A stretch of DNA of 64,000 nt from Clusia tigrina (Eukaryota; Arthropoda; Insecta; Diptera; Clusiidae): contig OV050031.1 of the NCBI GenBank assembly GCA_920105625.2, positions 229,959,194-230,023,193 on the forward strand, read 5' to 3'. Below are positions 44,757 to 53,710 of the stretch, piece by piece. Positions within the stretch are counted from its first letter, which is position 1, and each line of letters opens with the position of its first letter. Below the pieces are notes generated by a model. That model ran no database searches. It had not been told where the DNA came from and saw only the letters and a list, made by a program, of their open reading frames with translations. The position numbers and the translations under genes were made by a program.

Positions 44757-44836
44757 GCGACACCACTACCCCCACCTAGTTGTCGGGTACGCCGACGCAA
44801 GCAGGCGTTAGTTCCACGCGCCATCTATTAACACGC
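44754..44836 (+). pseudogene. pol C-terminal tail of a CsRn1-type copy
   Basis: The plus strand reads [20 protein letters not shown] then PRAIY and a stop, the same pol end as at 19339 in the split element. It is followed directly by an LTR (44837). It is the 3' end of a second internal region, so this LTR is shared between it and the element to the right. Confidence 0.8.
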
Positions 44837-45196
44837 TGTCGCTGTCGCACAGCGTGTTTGTGGGTAAACCGGAACTAGCCTGTGTTGGCTGCTGAGCAAC
44901 ACACTTCGTGTTTCCGGCTTTTCCATTCTTCCTTTTCCGTTCGCAGCGCCGGAGCCGTGCGCACGTTCTCATTTTCTGTGCTGAAGCTAGTGTGGAGCGT
45001 TTTGTGAAATTAAAATTTATATTAAATACTGGACTTAACAAAATTCCTAGAAATTTGCAGAAACGAATTTTATTTTATGTATACGATACAACAAATACGT
45101 CATAGTATATTTTAAATTTAATAAATTAAAATAAGCATTTATTTCTTATATTCTTTCTCTTTTTATTGGATACGGTACACCCGAGCGTAACCCAAA
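44837..45196 (+). repeat. 5' LTR of the young CsRn1-type element
   Basis: Begins TGTCGCTGTCGCACAGCG and ends CGAGCGTAACCCAAA, just before the primer site. Confidence 0.9.
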
Positions 45197-45197
45197 T

Positions 45198-45214
45198 TGG
45201 TGACCCCGACGTGA
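45198..45214 (+). promoter_or_regulatory. Primer binding site, tRNA-Trp type
   Basis: TGGTGACCCCGACGTGA is the tRNA-Trp-complementary site characteristic of CsRn1-lineage elements. Confidence 0.85.
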
Positions 45215-45231
45215 TATAAAACACGCATAGG

Positions 45232-46257
45232 ATGCTCCACTCGCCAACAGCCTCAGGACCGGCGCCGCCGGCACCACACCAGCAGCCACAACCATCGCAC
45301 GTGCATGCGCAGGCACAGCTGGCCATGCCCACGCCATTGCTGATACCGACACACCACCTGCCGCCACACCGTGCAGGGGAACCTGGGGGACACGCCTCCT
45401 TTTCGTCGCCGCCCGCGATCGAGGCGGTGAGCAGCTGTCGCCTCCCACCTTTCTGGAGGAGTAACCCCGATCTGTGGTTTTACCAGATCGAGGCCGCGTT
45501 CCAAATACACCATGTGCGCAACGACAACAGCCGCTACAATCTAGTAGTTGCGGCGCTCGACCCGGAGACTATTTCCGAGGTCGCGGATGTACTCCGCACA
45601 GTGCCGCCCGTGGGCAAGTATGAGGTGCTGAAGACGGCAATATTAAATCGCCTCACCGACTCGGCGGATCGACAGCTCCACAGACTACTCACCCAACTCG
45701 AACTGGGGGACAGGAAGCCGTCCCAACTCCTGCGACAGATGCGCTCCCTAGCGGGTGACCGGGCCACGGATGACATCATCCGCGTGAAGTGGCTCGACCT
45801 GATGCCGCCGTCAACGCGACGGCTACTCATCAAAATCCTGAAAGGCACCAGTCTGGAGGAGCTCGCAGAGGCAGCTGACGAGCTGGTCGACAACGGACCT
45901 ACAGTGGCAGCTACGTCACCTCCACTCTCGTCTCCGAGACCCCGCTCTCCACTCGCGAACAGATCGTCGCACGATTCAACGGGTAACTCCGTGCACGCAG
46001 AGCTTGCCGCACTGCGCCAGTCAGTGGCACAGCTCGTGGCACTAACGCGGGAGAATCAGGAGCTGCTGCGTAAAATAACGCCCCCACTGCATAGGGGTCG
46101 CGCTGAAACCCGCAGCCCCAGCCGGCATCGAAAACGCTCTACAGCGCCTGGCCAATGTTGGTACCACCTGAAGTACGGGGCGACAGCACAGCAGTGCCGA
46201 CCACCGTGTATCTTTGCCGCCGCCGTGGCCGCCGCCTCGACGCCGTCGGGAAACTAG
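45232..46257 (+). CDS. gag: Gag of the young CsRn1-type element
   Basis: 341 residues from ATG 45232. A Pro/Ala/Gln-rich leader is followed by a capsid-like domain with LPPFWRSNPDLWFYQIEAAF and LDPETISEVADVL, an Arg/Ser-rich hinge, and the CHCC finger CWYHLKYGATAQQCRPPC near residue 310. That finger replaces the normal CCHC knuckle and is a signature of the CsRn1/Kabuki lineage. The frame is intact. It overlaps the start of the pol frame by about 100 bases, where a -1 ribosomal shift would be expected. Confidence 0.9.
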   Translation: MLHSPTASGPAPPAPHQQPQPSHVHAQAQLAMPTPLLIPTHHLPPHRAGEPGGHASFSSPPAIEAVSSCRLPPFWRSNPDLWFYQIEAAFQIHHVRNDNSRYNLVVAALDPETISEVADVLRTVPPVGKYEVLKTAILNRLTDSADRQLHRLLTQLELGDRKPSQLLRQMRSLAGDRATDDIIRVKWLDLMPPSTRRLLIKILKGTSLEELAEAADELVDNGPTVAATSPPLSSPRPRSPLANRSSHDSTGNSVHAELAALRQSVAQLVALTRENQELLRKITPPLHRGRAETRSPSRHRKRSTAPGQCWYHLKYGATAQQCRPPCIFAAAVAAASTPSGN

Positions 46258-49200
46258 CGCTGCCGACGCCGACTTGGGCGAACGACGCCGGCCGACCACC
46301 AACCGAAAAACGCCTACACGTAATGGATCGAACGACATCCACTCGCTTTCTCGTGGACTCGGGTTCAGTGGTCTCCTTACTGCCGAGGGGAACGGTCGCC
46401 CGCAAACTACAGCGAAACAGCCTCACGCTGTACGCCGCCAACTCGTCGCCGATAGCCACATACGGGCAGCTCACGCTGAAGCTGAACCTCGCCCTGCGTC
46501 GGGACTTTACTTGGGCGTTCACTGTGGCCGATGTGCAAACTGCCATTCTCGGAGCGGACTTCCTGGCATACTATGGGCTCCTGGTAGACTTGAGGGGACG
46601 ACGCATCGTAGACCCCCTTACCAACATCGCGGCAACGGGCCGCATGGACCCGGCTCGAATCTACGGCATCTCCACAGTGGCTCGCATTGATGCACCTGTG
46701 GGACCACATGGCGACCGGTATAGAGAGCTCGTCCAGCGCTTCCTGCAACTCGCTTCACCAGCAGGGGTCATGGCCACTGTACCAGACTTGCCGGTACAAC
46801 ATTTCATCGTCACGGAGGGCCCTCCCGTTTTCGAGCGCCCCCGTAGACTCGTCGGTGAACGACTCGCTGCTGCCAAAGAAGAGTTCGCCGACCTCCTCGA
46901 CAAGGGGGTGGTACGCCCATCATCGAGCCCATGGGCCAGTCCGCTACACATGGTACCAAAGCCGAATGGAAACTGGCGAGCCACTGGCGACTACCGCCGC
47001 CTCAACGCGTGTACCTTGCCAGACCGATATCCTCTACCGATCATCGAGGACCTGATCCAGGAGAGCCGGGGAAAAGTATTCTCTGTAATCGATCTGCAGA
47101 AAGCCTTCTACCAAATCCCGGTTGCCAAAGCTGACATCCCGAAGACGGCAGTCACAACACCTTTCGGCCTCTTCGAGTTTGTGGGTATGCCATTAGGCCT
47201 GCGTAACTCCGCGCAAACGCTTCAGCGGGTAATTAATCACCTACTGAGGAAACTCCCCTTCGTGAAGGGCTACGTAGACGACCTGCTCATCGCATCCGAG
47301 ACGCATGACGAGCACCTGCATCATTTGAGCCAATTGTTGGAGATGCTGAGAGCGGCGAACCTACGCATCAACTTGGACAAATGCCAACTCGGTGCCCAGG
47401 AAGTTACATTCGCTGGGTATCGAGTCTCGAAAGAGGGGTTCAGGCCCCCGCACCCAAAGATCGAGGCGATCGACGCCTTTCCAAGCCCGACAGACTCTAC
47501 CAAGCTGAGACGTTTCCTGGGTATGGCTAATTACTACCGCAGGTGTATACCGCACGCCGCGGAACTACAGGCCCCGCTCAACGAGCTTCTGAGAAACCTA
47601 ACGAAGAAGAAGGCGGCGATTAGCTGGACGACGCAAACGGAGCAGGCATTTCAGCAGTGCAAGGCGAGTATCGCAGCAGCTGCAGATTCAGCCTTCCTCT
47701 CGCCTACCGCGCCAATCGCTCTCTACACCGACGCATCGAGCACTGCCATCGGAGCGGCACTCAACCAAGAGCAACCCGATGGGACCTGGAAGCCACTGGG
47801 GTTCTTCTCTAGGAAGCTCAGTCCCCCAGAAACTCGCTACAGCACCTACGACAGGGAGTTGCTCGCGGTGTATGCAGCAGTCAGGCACTTCAGGAGGATC
47901 CTGGAGGCACACGCCTTCACAATCCACACGGACCACAAGCCGCTCGCCTACGCCGCACAACAACGCTCGGACAAGGCAACGCCGAGGCAGAGCCGACACC
48001 TGGACTACATCCTCCAGTTCAACACACGATTTGTGTACGTTCCCGGGGGAGAAAACGTTGTGGCAGACGCACTTTCGCGAACCTGTACCGTCTCGATGCC
48101 TTCCATCCTCGACGAAGCCACTATCAGCCTGGAGCAAGACTCTGACGTAGAGCTGCCTCACCTGCTGGAGAATCCGCGTATCCAACTGGATCATCTCGCT
48201 TTCAACAACAGCGAGATCTACTGTCTGGTTACCGATGGGGCGACACGGCCCTATTTGCCATCCAACCTGCGTCGAACGGCGTTTGGCATCGTACACGGAT
48301 CATCCCACCCGAGTGGTCGAGCAACGGCGAAACATCTGGTGGCCAAATACTTCTGGCCAAGCATGCGCAAGGACGCGCTCCGCTGGGCCCGTGAATGCCA
48401 ACCATGCCAACGCGCGAAGGTCCATCGCCACAACCGCGCCGAGTTGCAAAGCTTCGGGGAGACAGATGACAGGTTCTGCCACGTTCATGTTGACCTGATC
48501 AAGCTACCGCTGGTGAGAGGACTGTCGCACTGCCTGACCATCATCGACCGCTTTTCCCGATGGCCGGTGGCTGTCCCACTCCCGGACATTCGAGCTGTGA
48601 CCGTCGCACGAGCGTTCTTCCACAGTTGGGTCTGCACTTTCGGCACGCCACTCACCATCACCTCCGACCAGGGGGGTCAATTCGAGGGGGAGCTATTGAC
48701 GGCTCTCGCGAAAATGACGGGTGCTAACCATGTTCACACAACGCCTTACCACCCACAATCAAACGGCATGGTGGAGAGACTACACCGCACACTAAAAGCG
48801 GCCTTGATGTGCAGTCCAGACACACCATGGCCAGACGCCTTGCCAACAGTGCTATTGGGGATGCGGACGGCGTACAAAGAGGACCTCAAAGCAACTCCAG
48901 CCGAGATGCTCTTCGGCACCCAACTACGCTTGCCGGGGGAATTCTTCGGACAACAAAACGACCCTACCGCCCAACCGGTTTTCATCGAGCAGTTGCGCAA
49001 GCTAGTAAAAGCGATCAAGCCAGTACCAGCATCCAACCACTCGAGACAGAAGCCGTTCGTCTTCAAAGAATTGCGCACCTGCACGCACGTATTCTGCAAG
49101 CTGGACAAAATCCGGAGGCCACTCGAGCCGCCATATACGGGCCCCCATAAGGTAATTCGCCGGGTCAACGACAAGAGCTTCATCATCGACTTGAACGGCG

Positions 49201-49514
49201 TCGAGAAAGCCATATCTACGGACTGCTTGAAGCCGGCCCACCTCGAAATGAGTGACTCAACATCGTCGCCATCGCTGCAGGCATCCCGATCATCAGCGCC
49301 ATCCCGATCATCAGCGCCATCCCGATCATCATCGCCATCCCGATCGCCATCGCCGCAACCGTCGTCATCGTCAGCGACAAATGACCCGCCAGCGATCCAT
49401 CCAAGGAGTCATCTGAGGAGTCAACCACCGTCCCGCTCAGGGGACCAACCCTCACCACAGCCGGGGAGTCGACGTCGCTGTCGCACAGCGTGTTTATGGG
49501 TAAACCGGAACTAG
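46155..49514 (+). CDS. pol: Pol of the young CsRn1-type element
   Basis: An open frame of about 1119 codons in the -1 frame relative to gag, with no ATG of its own at the left end, so it is presumably translated by frameshift. Protease: FLVDSGSVVSLLP (about 46345). RT: FVKGYVDDLLIAS (about 47265) with GLFEFVGMPLGL. RNase H: YTDASSTAIGAAL (about 47725) to VPGGENVVADALS. Integrase: finger HGSSHPSGRA ... CQPCQ, and core residues in CHVHVDLI, TSDQGGQF and ERLHR, all present. The frame runs past a Pro/Ser-rich tail into the 3' LTR and stops at 49514. The normal final residues (seen at 44754 and 19339) are deleted. It may still be active, depending on whether that tail matters. Confidence 0.9.
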   Translation: MLVPPEVRGDSTAVPTTVYLCRRRGRRLDAVGKLALPTPTWANDAGRPPTEKRLHVMDRTTSTRFLVDSGSVVSLLPRGTVARKLQRNSLTLYAANSSPIATYGQLTLKLNLALRRDFTWAFTVADVQTAILGADFLAYYGLLVDLRGRRIVDPLTNIAATGRMDPARIYGISTVARIDAPVGPHGDRYRELVQRFLQLASPAGVMATVPDLPVQHFIVTEGPPVFERPRRLVGERLAAAKEEFADLLDKGVVRPSSSPWASPLHMVPKPNGNWRATGDYRRLNACTLPDRYPLPIIEDLIQESRGKVFSVIDLQKAFYQIPVAKADIPKTAVTTPFGLFEFVGMPLGLRNSAQTLQRVINHLLRKLPFVKGYVDDLLIASETHDEHLHHLSQLLEMLRAANLRINLDKCQLGAQEVTFAGYRVSKEGFRPPHPKIEAIDAFPSPTDSTKLRRFLGMANYYRRCIPHAAELQAPLNELLRNLTKKKAAISWTTQTEQAFQQCKASIAAAADSAFLSPTAPIALYTDASSTAIGAALNQEQPDGTWKPLGFFSRKLSPPETRYSTYDRELLAVYAAVRHFRRILEAHAFTIHTDHKPLAYAAQQRSDKATPRQSRHLDYILQFNTRFVYVPGGENVVADALSRTCTVSMPSILDEATISLEQDSDVELPHLLENPRIQLDHLAFNNSEIYCLVTDGATRPYLPSNLRRTAFGIVHGSSHPSGRATAKHLVAKYFWPSMRKDALRWARECQPCQRAKVHRHNRAELQSFGETDDRFCHVHVDLIKLPLVRGLSHCLTIIDRFSRWPVAVPLPDIRAVTVARAFFHSWVCTFGTPLTITSDQGGQFEGELLTALAKMTGANHVHTTPYHPQSNGMVERLHRTLKAALMCSPDTPWPDALPTVLLGMRTAYKEDLKATPAEMLFGTQLRLPGEFFGQQNDPTAQPVFIEQLRKLVKAIKPVPASNHSRQKPFVFKELRTCTHVFCKLDKIRRPLEPPYTGPHKVIRRVNDKSFIIDLNGVEKAISTDCLKPAHLEMSDSTSSPSLQASRSSAPSRSSAPSRSSSPSRSPSPQPSSSSATNDPPAIHPRSHLRSQPPSRSGDQPSPQPGSRRRCRTACLWVNRN

Positions 49515-49828
49515 CCTGTGTTGGCTGCTGAGCAACACACTTCGTGTTTCCGGCTTTTCCATTCTTCCTTCTCCGTTCGCAGCGCCGGAGCCGTGCGCAC
49601 GTTCTCATTTTCTGTGCTGATGCTAGTGTGGAGCGTTTTGTGAAATTAAAATTTATATTAAATACTGGACTTAACAAAATTCCTAGAAATTTGCAGAAAC
49701 GAATTTTATTTTATGTATACGATACAACAAATACGTCATAGTATATTTTAAATTTAATAAATTAAAATAAGCATTTATTTCTTATATTCTTTCTCTTTTT
49801 ATTGGATACGCTACACCCGAGCGTAACC

Positions 49829-49832
<4 letters not shown>
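49474..49832 (+). repeat. 3' LTR of the young CsRn1-type element
   Basis: Matches 44837-45196 at all but about four positions. It ends ACCCAAA and runs directly into a (TA)n array. Confidence 0.9.

Positions 49833-49896
<64 letters not shown>
49833..49896. repeat. (TA)n microsatellite
   Basis: About 32 TA units adjoining the 3' LTR. Confidence 0.95.
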
Positions 49897-49899
<3 letters not shown>

Positions 49900-49961
49900 T
49901 ATATGTGTTGTTGCCATCATATCTCCAGATACGGCTGCTGGGAAAAACGCAAAAGCAGCAA
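49897..49961. repeat. Inverted partner of 44605-44667
   Basis: Reads ACATTATATGTGTTGTTGCC onward, the reverse complement of the segment on the other side of the element. Confidence 0.85.
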
Positions 49962-50029
49962 ATTATTCCTTGCCGCAAAACAATTTTCAAATTATAACGG
50001 TAGCCAATGTCAAAATCAAGTGAAGTTGG

Positions 50030-50213
50030 GCATAGATCACAAAAACGTGGGTCCACTCAAAATCGTTGTCAATCCCCTCAAAATCATGGTGTGTTCGCTG
50101 AACTATAGGAAAAGCACACAAAGTACTTCCAAAGAATGTTCTTTGGTACTATATTCACTAACACTGCATACGCTGGCAGCGAAAGAGACATTATTTTCTC
50201 TATATTCTCTGGT
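50030..50213. mobile_element. hAT-like MITE, altered copy
   Basis: It contains the family's internal phrase TCCACTCAAAATCGT (twice, diverged) and the right end TATTCTCTG followed by GTCATGAC. The left terminal repeat is missing. A short CAAAGAA/TTCTTTG palindrome lies at 50132-50147. Confidence 0.6.
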
Positions 50214-50420
50214 CATGACATACAATTTTCCACTGACGGTTAAGGTGAAATACACATATTCGTATAAATGGCGACCCAGTCAGCACTTCGCCGTCTACGC
50301 AACGGACAAAAGTTAGGCAACTCCCAACTTCTGGCGTACGTCGAGAACAAGAATGATAAAATAGAAGATTGCGCCAATGCTGGTACGAAAATTTCCCTTC
50401 TCTGCGCAGGTCGTCATAAG

Positions 50421-50589
50421 CAGAGAACACAGAGAAAGGAAAGTCTTTTTCGCTTCCAGCGTCCGGAGCGGACACACCACGATTCTGAGTGGATTCACCA
50501 CGATTTTGAGTGGATTCGTGTATAGCGTCTGTCTGCTTTATTTCGCTGCTTTGTCGGTTGACGTTTGTTTCTTTTCTCTGTGTTATCTG
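50421..50589. mobile_element. hAT-like MITE with perfect 8-bp TSD
   Basis: 169 bp. Terminal inverted repeats start CAGAGAACACAGAGAAA on the left and the right end reads CAGATAACACAGAGAAAA on the minus strand. It is flanked by GTCATAAG on both sides (50413-50420, 50590-50597). Internally, GATTTTGAGTGGATTC-type units repeat. The TSD length and CAG ends point to the hAT superfamily. Confidence 0.8.
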
Positions 50590-50597
50590 GTCATAAG

Positions 50598-51154
50598 GCA
50601 AGAATGATAGATAAGTCTCTATTATTTTTGGTCATAAGGTACATACGAAATGAGAGAACAGCCAAAATGCATATATTTATGTGATAATTTGTGCTTAATA
50701 TTAAAATTTGCAATATTTATTGCATTTTATGATATTATTTATAACAATAAATGTGAAATAATATATTTCAACAATACTCCATGCAAATTAGCCAAGTATT
50801 TGGATTCAATGCTGTATTTTGCTTAAAAATGTCACCCACATATTTAATAACTTATTTTCCTTTGGAAAACAAGAAACTTGCACTCATTTTTAGAATTCCA
50901 AACTGAGCATTACATTTTTAATTATATAAATATTTATTAAATCTCCACAAAAATTTACTTTTTCTTTCTTGATACGTGAAAATCCGTTATGGTTAAGTAA
51001 TTTTTTTCGAAAGGTTCTTCAATAGTTTTTACTCGTTTACTTGCAGGTGCATTTGTTAAGTTATATATAATTCAAAATAATTAAAATCCTTTTAATACAA
51101 CAATGATTGCCTTTGCACATGCATTTTTCATATCACCAAATATTTTAAAGTATC
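50598..51154. other. AT-rich sequence, possibly body of a THAP-type transposon relic
   Basis: No long frame is present. A minus-strand ATG at 51131 opens a few codons that resemble the start of the THAP-like frame at 60217, weakly. Confidence 0.35.
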
Positions 51155-51229
51155 CTATGACGTCACAGCCAATCAGCTGTGCTGTGTTTTTGTTGAGAGA
51201 GGAATAGCGGACCTGCGCAAGGCGTAATC
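51155..51229. mobile_element. Terminal fragment of a THAP-type element, shared with 60066-60140
   Basis: On the minus strand the segment GCGCAGGTCCGCTATT, followed by a TCTCTC phrase and then GGCTGTGAC, matches 60074-60135 in order. This is a repeated transposon end in inverted orientation to the other copy. Confidence 0.6.
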
Positions 51230-51328
51230 TTTTTTTCTATTAATCTTGCGTCGAGAAGTTTGACAGCCATTGGGTGAAATTTTTTCAATTGATTTTAAAT
51301 TCACGAATGTTCAGTAATTGAATAATAC

Positions 51329-51356
51329 CAAAGAACATCAACGTTGATGTTCTTTG
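51329..51356. mobile_element. 28-bp palindromic mini-insertion with 7-bp TSD
   Basis: CAAAGAACATCAAC followed by its exact reverse complement. Direct repeats ATAATAC flank it on both sides (51322-51328, 51357-51363). The arms match the ends of the 87-bp element at 1944-2030. Confidence 0.8.
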
Positions 51357-51363
51357 ATAATAC

Positions 51364-52013
51364 GTAATGCAACAAATATATTACTAATATTTTTTACGTT
51401 AACTTCAGAAAAAGTATGCACTTAAGATTTTTTGACTTCTCAACTGAAATCTTGAAAATTGAATAGTTTGATTTTATAATTTTTTATTATTTTGAAGATT
51501 GACAATTTTTGCGAAAATGCCTTATTTCGTTTCAAAAACACATTCTATATTATGAAATCGAATACACTCACAATTTCATACGTACATATATGAATGAATC
51601 AGTGTCGATCATGAAATTTAGAATTTCTTTGATTTCATAAAATTTACCTATTTTTGTAAAAATAGAATTATTGGTACTCCAGTTTTTACTGACTTTGAAA
51701 GTTTTGTTGTAATTATAATAATTATATAATATATAAACAAAACAGATTTCCCTCTACTGAGTATGTTTGCCAATCATTCCAGGCGAACAGAAATCGAAAA
51801 CAGCATCACACTTCACATTATCAAATTATTCTTTAATTTCATATTGATATCTAAATTTGAAAAAAGTCTTCTTTGCTCTTATTTCCGGTTTCGCACCCTT
51901 CAGAAGTCCCTACCTGCAGAATTATAATGTATAAATGTATGTACATACACACGTGCTTCTCTTTGTTTTTGTTTTGCATTTGAGCATGCAAACATACATA
52001 CATACATATGTAT
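51364..52013. other. AT-rich intergenic sequence
   Basis: No feature seen. A short CATA microsatellite lies just before the LTR remnant. Confidence 0.5.
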
Positions 52014-52274
52014 TGTAACGACTCTTCTTTTTGCCGGGGTAAAACTCAGCGGAGTCCAGGGGTCGTATACAGAATTATTTATTCTTTCTGACTACAGTAG
52101 ATTCCTAGCGAGTTCTGGAACTCGCGTGACTTGAGAAGATCCGGAACGCGTTACTAGTGAAGGACCTGGGTGAGTACCGGAACACGCGTGACTAGCAAAG
52201 GATCTGGGCGAGTCCTGAAACTCGCGTGACTTGAGATAATCTGGAACGTGTGACTAGCAAAGGATCTGGGCGAG

Positions 52275-52855
52275 TGGGAGAAAATCCTTACTGAACAAGC
52301 TCCAATTTGTCCAGGAACGATTGCTGTTGCGGTACCACAGAAGCGCACGATCCGTTAGGAGTTCAGGCATAGTACGTGGAAGCATATCTATGCTGAGTCC
52401 GTATACATCTGCAAGTTCTTCCATACGCTCGATAAAAGCTAGTGGGTCACGCCCACCGTCAAAGTTAAGAGACCACTTACGTACTTGGTCAATGACAGCG
52501 GCGTACTGTGTAGACCTGTTGTTTTGTTGATCCATTGGTGCAGGTGAAACGTAGGGATGCTGTGGTATTCCCCGTACCTCTGGATTCCATGTGTGTATAT
52601 GCCTGGCTTGTCCACTTCCAGTGTTTCGCTGGGAACTATGGACGCAGCCGGCCTTGGTGATGTGCTTTTAACATACCTGCATTGCAGATTCATCAACCGG
52701 TATTGTTGGTCCTGAGTTAGTACCGTTTCTGTGAAAAATTCAGAAAGCCGCTTTCGGAGGTCATTCACTGTGCCTGTAGCTTCCAAACCGAATTCCTCCG
52801 CAAATATCACATACTCTTCTTTCCATAGCAAGTACACCCAGCTTGTTTTCCCCAT
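52275..52855 (-). pseudogene. gag: gag fragment of the deleted LTR element
   Basis: The minus strand starts at ATG 52853-52855 (MGKTSWVYLLWKEE). A frame break near 52530 separates this from the capsid-like block WSLNFDGGRDPLAFIERMEE and LLTDRALLWYRNSNRSWTNW, a pattern typical of Ty3/gypsy Gag. The end is joined directly to LTR repeats at 52274. No zinc knuckle or pol remains. Confidence 0.8.
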
Positions 52856-52926
52856 CCTGTGACTTTCCTGGTTAATGGTGAAGACTATGGGTGGGCGTCA
52901 GATGCGTTGATTTCCTTGTTTTTATA

Positions 52927-52944
52927 GTCCCTGCTCGGGCGCCA
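52927..52944 (-). promoter_or_regulatory. Primer binding site, tRNA-Lys-like
   Basis: On the minus strand TGGCGCCCGAGCAGGGAC lies one base after the LTR. It closely resembles tRNA-Lys-type sites known from other retroelements; the assignment is by memory. Confidence 0.6.
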
Positions 52945-53040
52945 CTGTAACGACTCTTCTTTTTGCCGGGGTAAAACTCAGCGGAGTCCAGGGGTCGTAT
53001 ACAGAATTATTTATTCTTTCTGACTACAGTAGATTCCTAG

Positions 53041-53400
53041 CGAGTCCTGGAACTCGCGTGACTTGAGATGATCTGGAACGCGTGACTAGCAAAGGATCTG
53101 GGCGAGTCCTGGAACTCGCGTGACTTGAGATATTCTGGAACGTGTGACTAGCAAAGGATCTGGGCGAGTCCTGGAACTCGCGTGACTTGAGATGATCTGG
53201 AACGCGTGACTAGCAAAGGATCTGGGCGAGTCCTGAAACTCGCGTGACTTGAGATGAGATGATCCGGAACGCGTTACTAGTGAAGGACCTGGGTGAGTAC
53301 CGGAACACGCGTGACTTGAGATGATCCAGAACACGTTACTAGCGAAGGACCTGGGTGAGTACCGGAACACGCCTGACTTGAGATAATCCGAAACGCGCGA
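53041..53400. repeat. 62-bp tandem repeat inside the LTR
   Basis: Units starting GGCGAGTCCTGGAACTCGCG recur at 53101, 53163 and 53225 with diverged copies on either side. Two further partial units are in the 3' LTR remnant (52110-52274). Confidence 0.9.
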
Positions 53401-53636
53401 CTAGCAAACAGTTGTCAGTTTATTTTGAAGAACGAATGAATGAATGAATGATTCCCCGCATTTTTCGACTTTATACATTTTTGCTCGCCTACTATTGTTT
53501 TATTAGTTTTCGTGTGAGTGAAATTTGTCAGTGGGCAAATTTCATTCTCACAGTATTTAAGTCCGTGCGTGTAAAATTCACAAAAAGATTCAAAATTCTG
53601 TAGTTATCATGATTTGTAGTGTCGCCCATTTAACTC

Positions 53637-53703
53637 GTAACGTGAAATATAAAGTCAAATATTTTGTTCTTGATGAAGCTTCTTATTACGTTGATGTTCT
53701 TTG
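53637..53703. mobile_element. Partial relative of the 87-bp mini transposon
   Basis: CGTAACGTGAAA, a variable middle, CTTCTTATTACGTTGATG and TTCTTTG match 1958-2030. The first 13 bases of the left end are missing, where the deleted LTR element abuts. The right flank is GTTAAAC. Confidence 0.65.
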
Positions 53704-53710
53704 GTTAAAC

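Larger units (their letters stand above)
44837..49832 (+). mobile_element. Young CsRn1-type Ty3/gypsy retrotransposon
   Basis: LTRs of about 360 bp (44837-45196 and 49474-49832) differ at about four positions, so insertion is recent. The primer site matches tRNA-Trp. gag and pol overlap in -1 frame relation and are both open. The last 150 bases of pol before the 3' LTR are missing compared with the copy at 19339. Codon composition is much more GC-rich than the surrounding DNA. A second internal 3' end lies before the 5' LTR, which suggests an LTR-LTR recombination product. Confidence 0.92.
52014..53640 (-). mobile_element. Internally deleted LTR retrotransposon with tandem-repeat LTR
   Basis: Minus-strand element. 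The 5' LTR lies at 52946 to about 53640 and the primer site at 52927-52944. A gag fragment is at 52275-52855. The element then jumps into a partial 3' LTR (52014-52274). All of pol and most of the 3' LTR are gone. A TATAAAG box lies on the minus strand near 53470. Both LTR pieces start (plus strand) TGTAACGACTCTTC. Confidence 0.8.
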
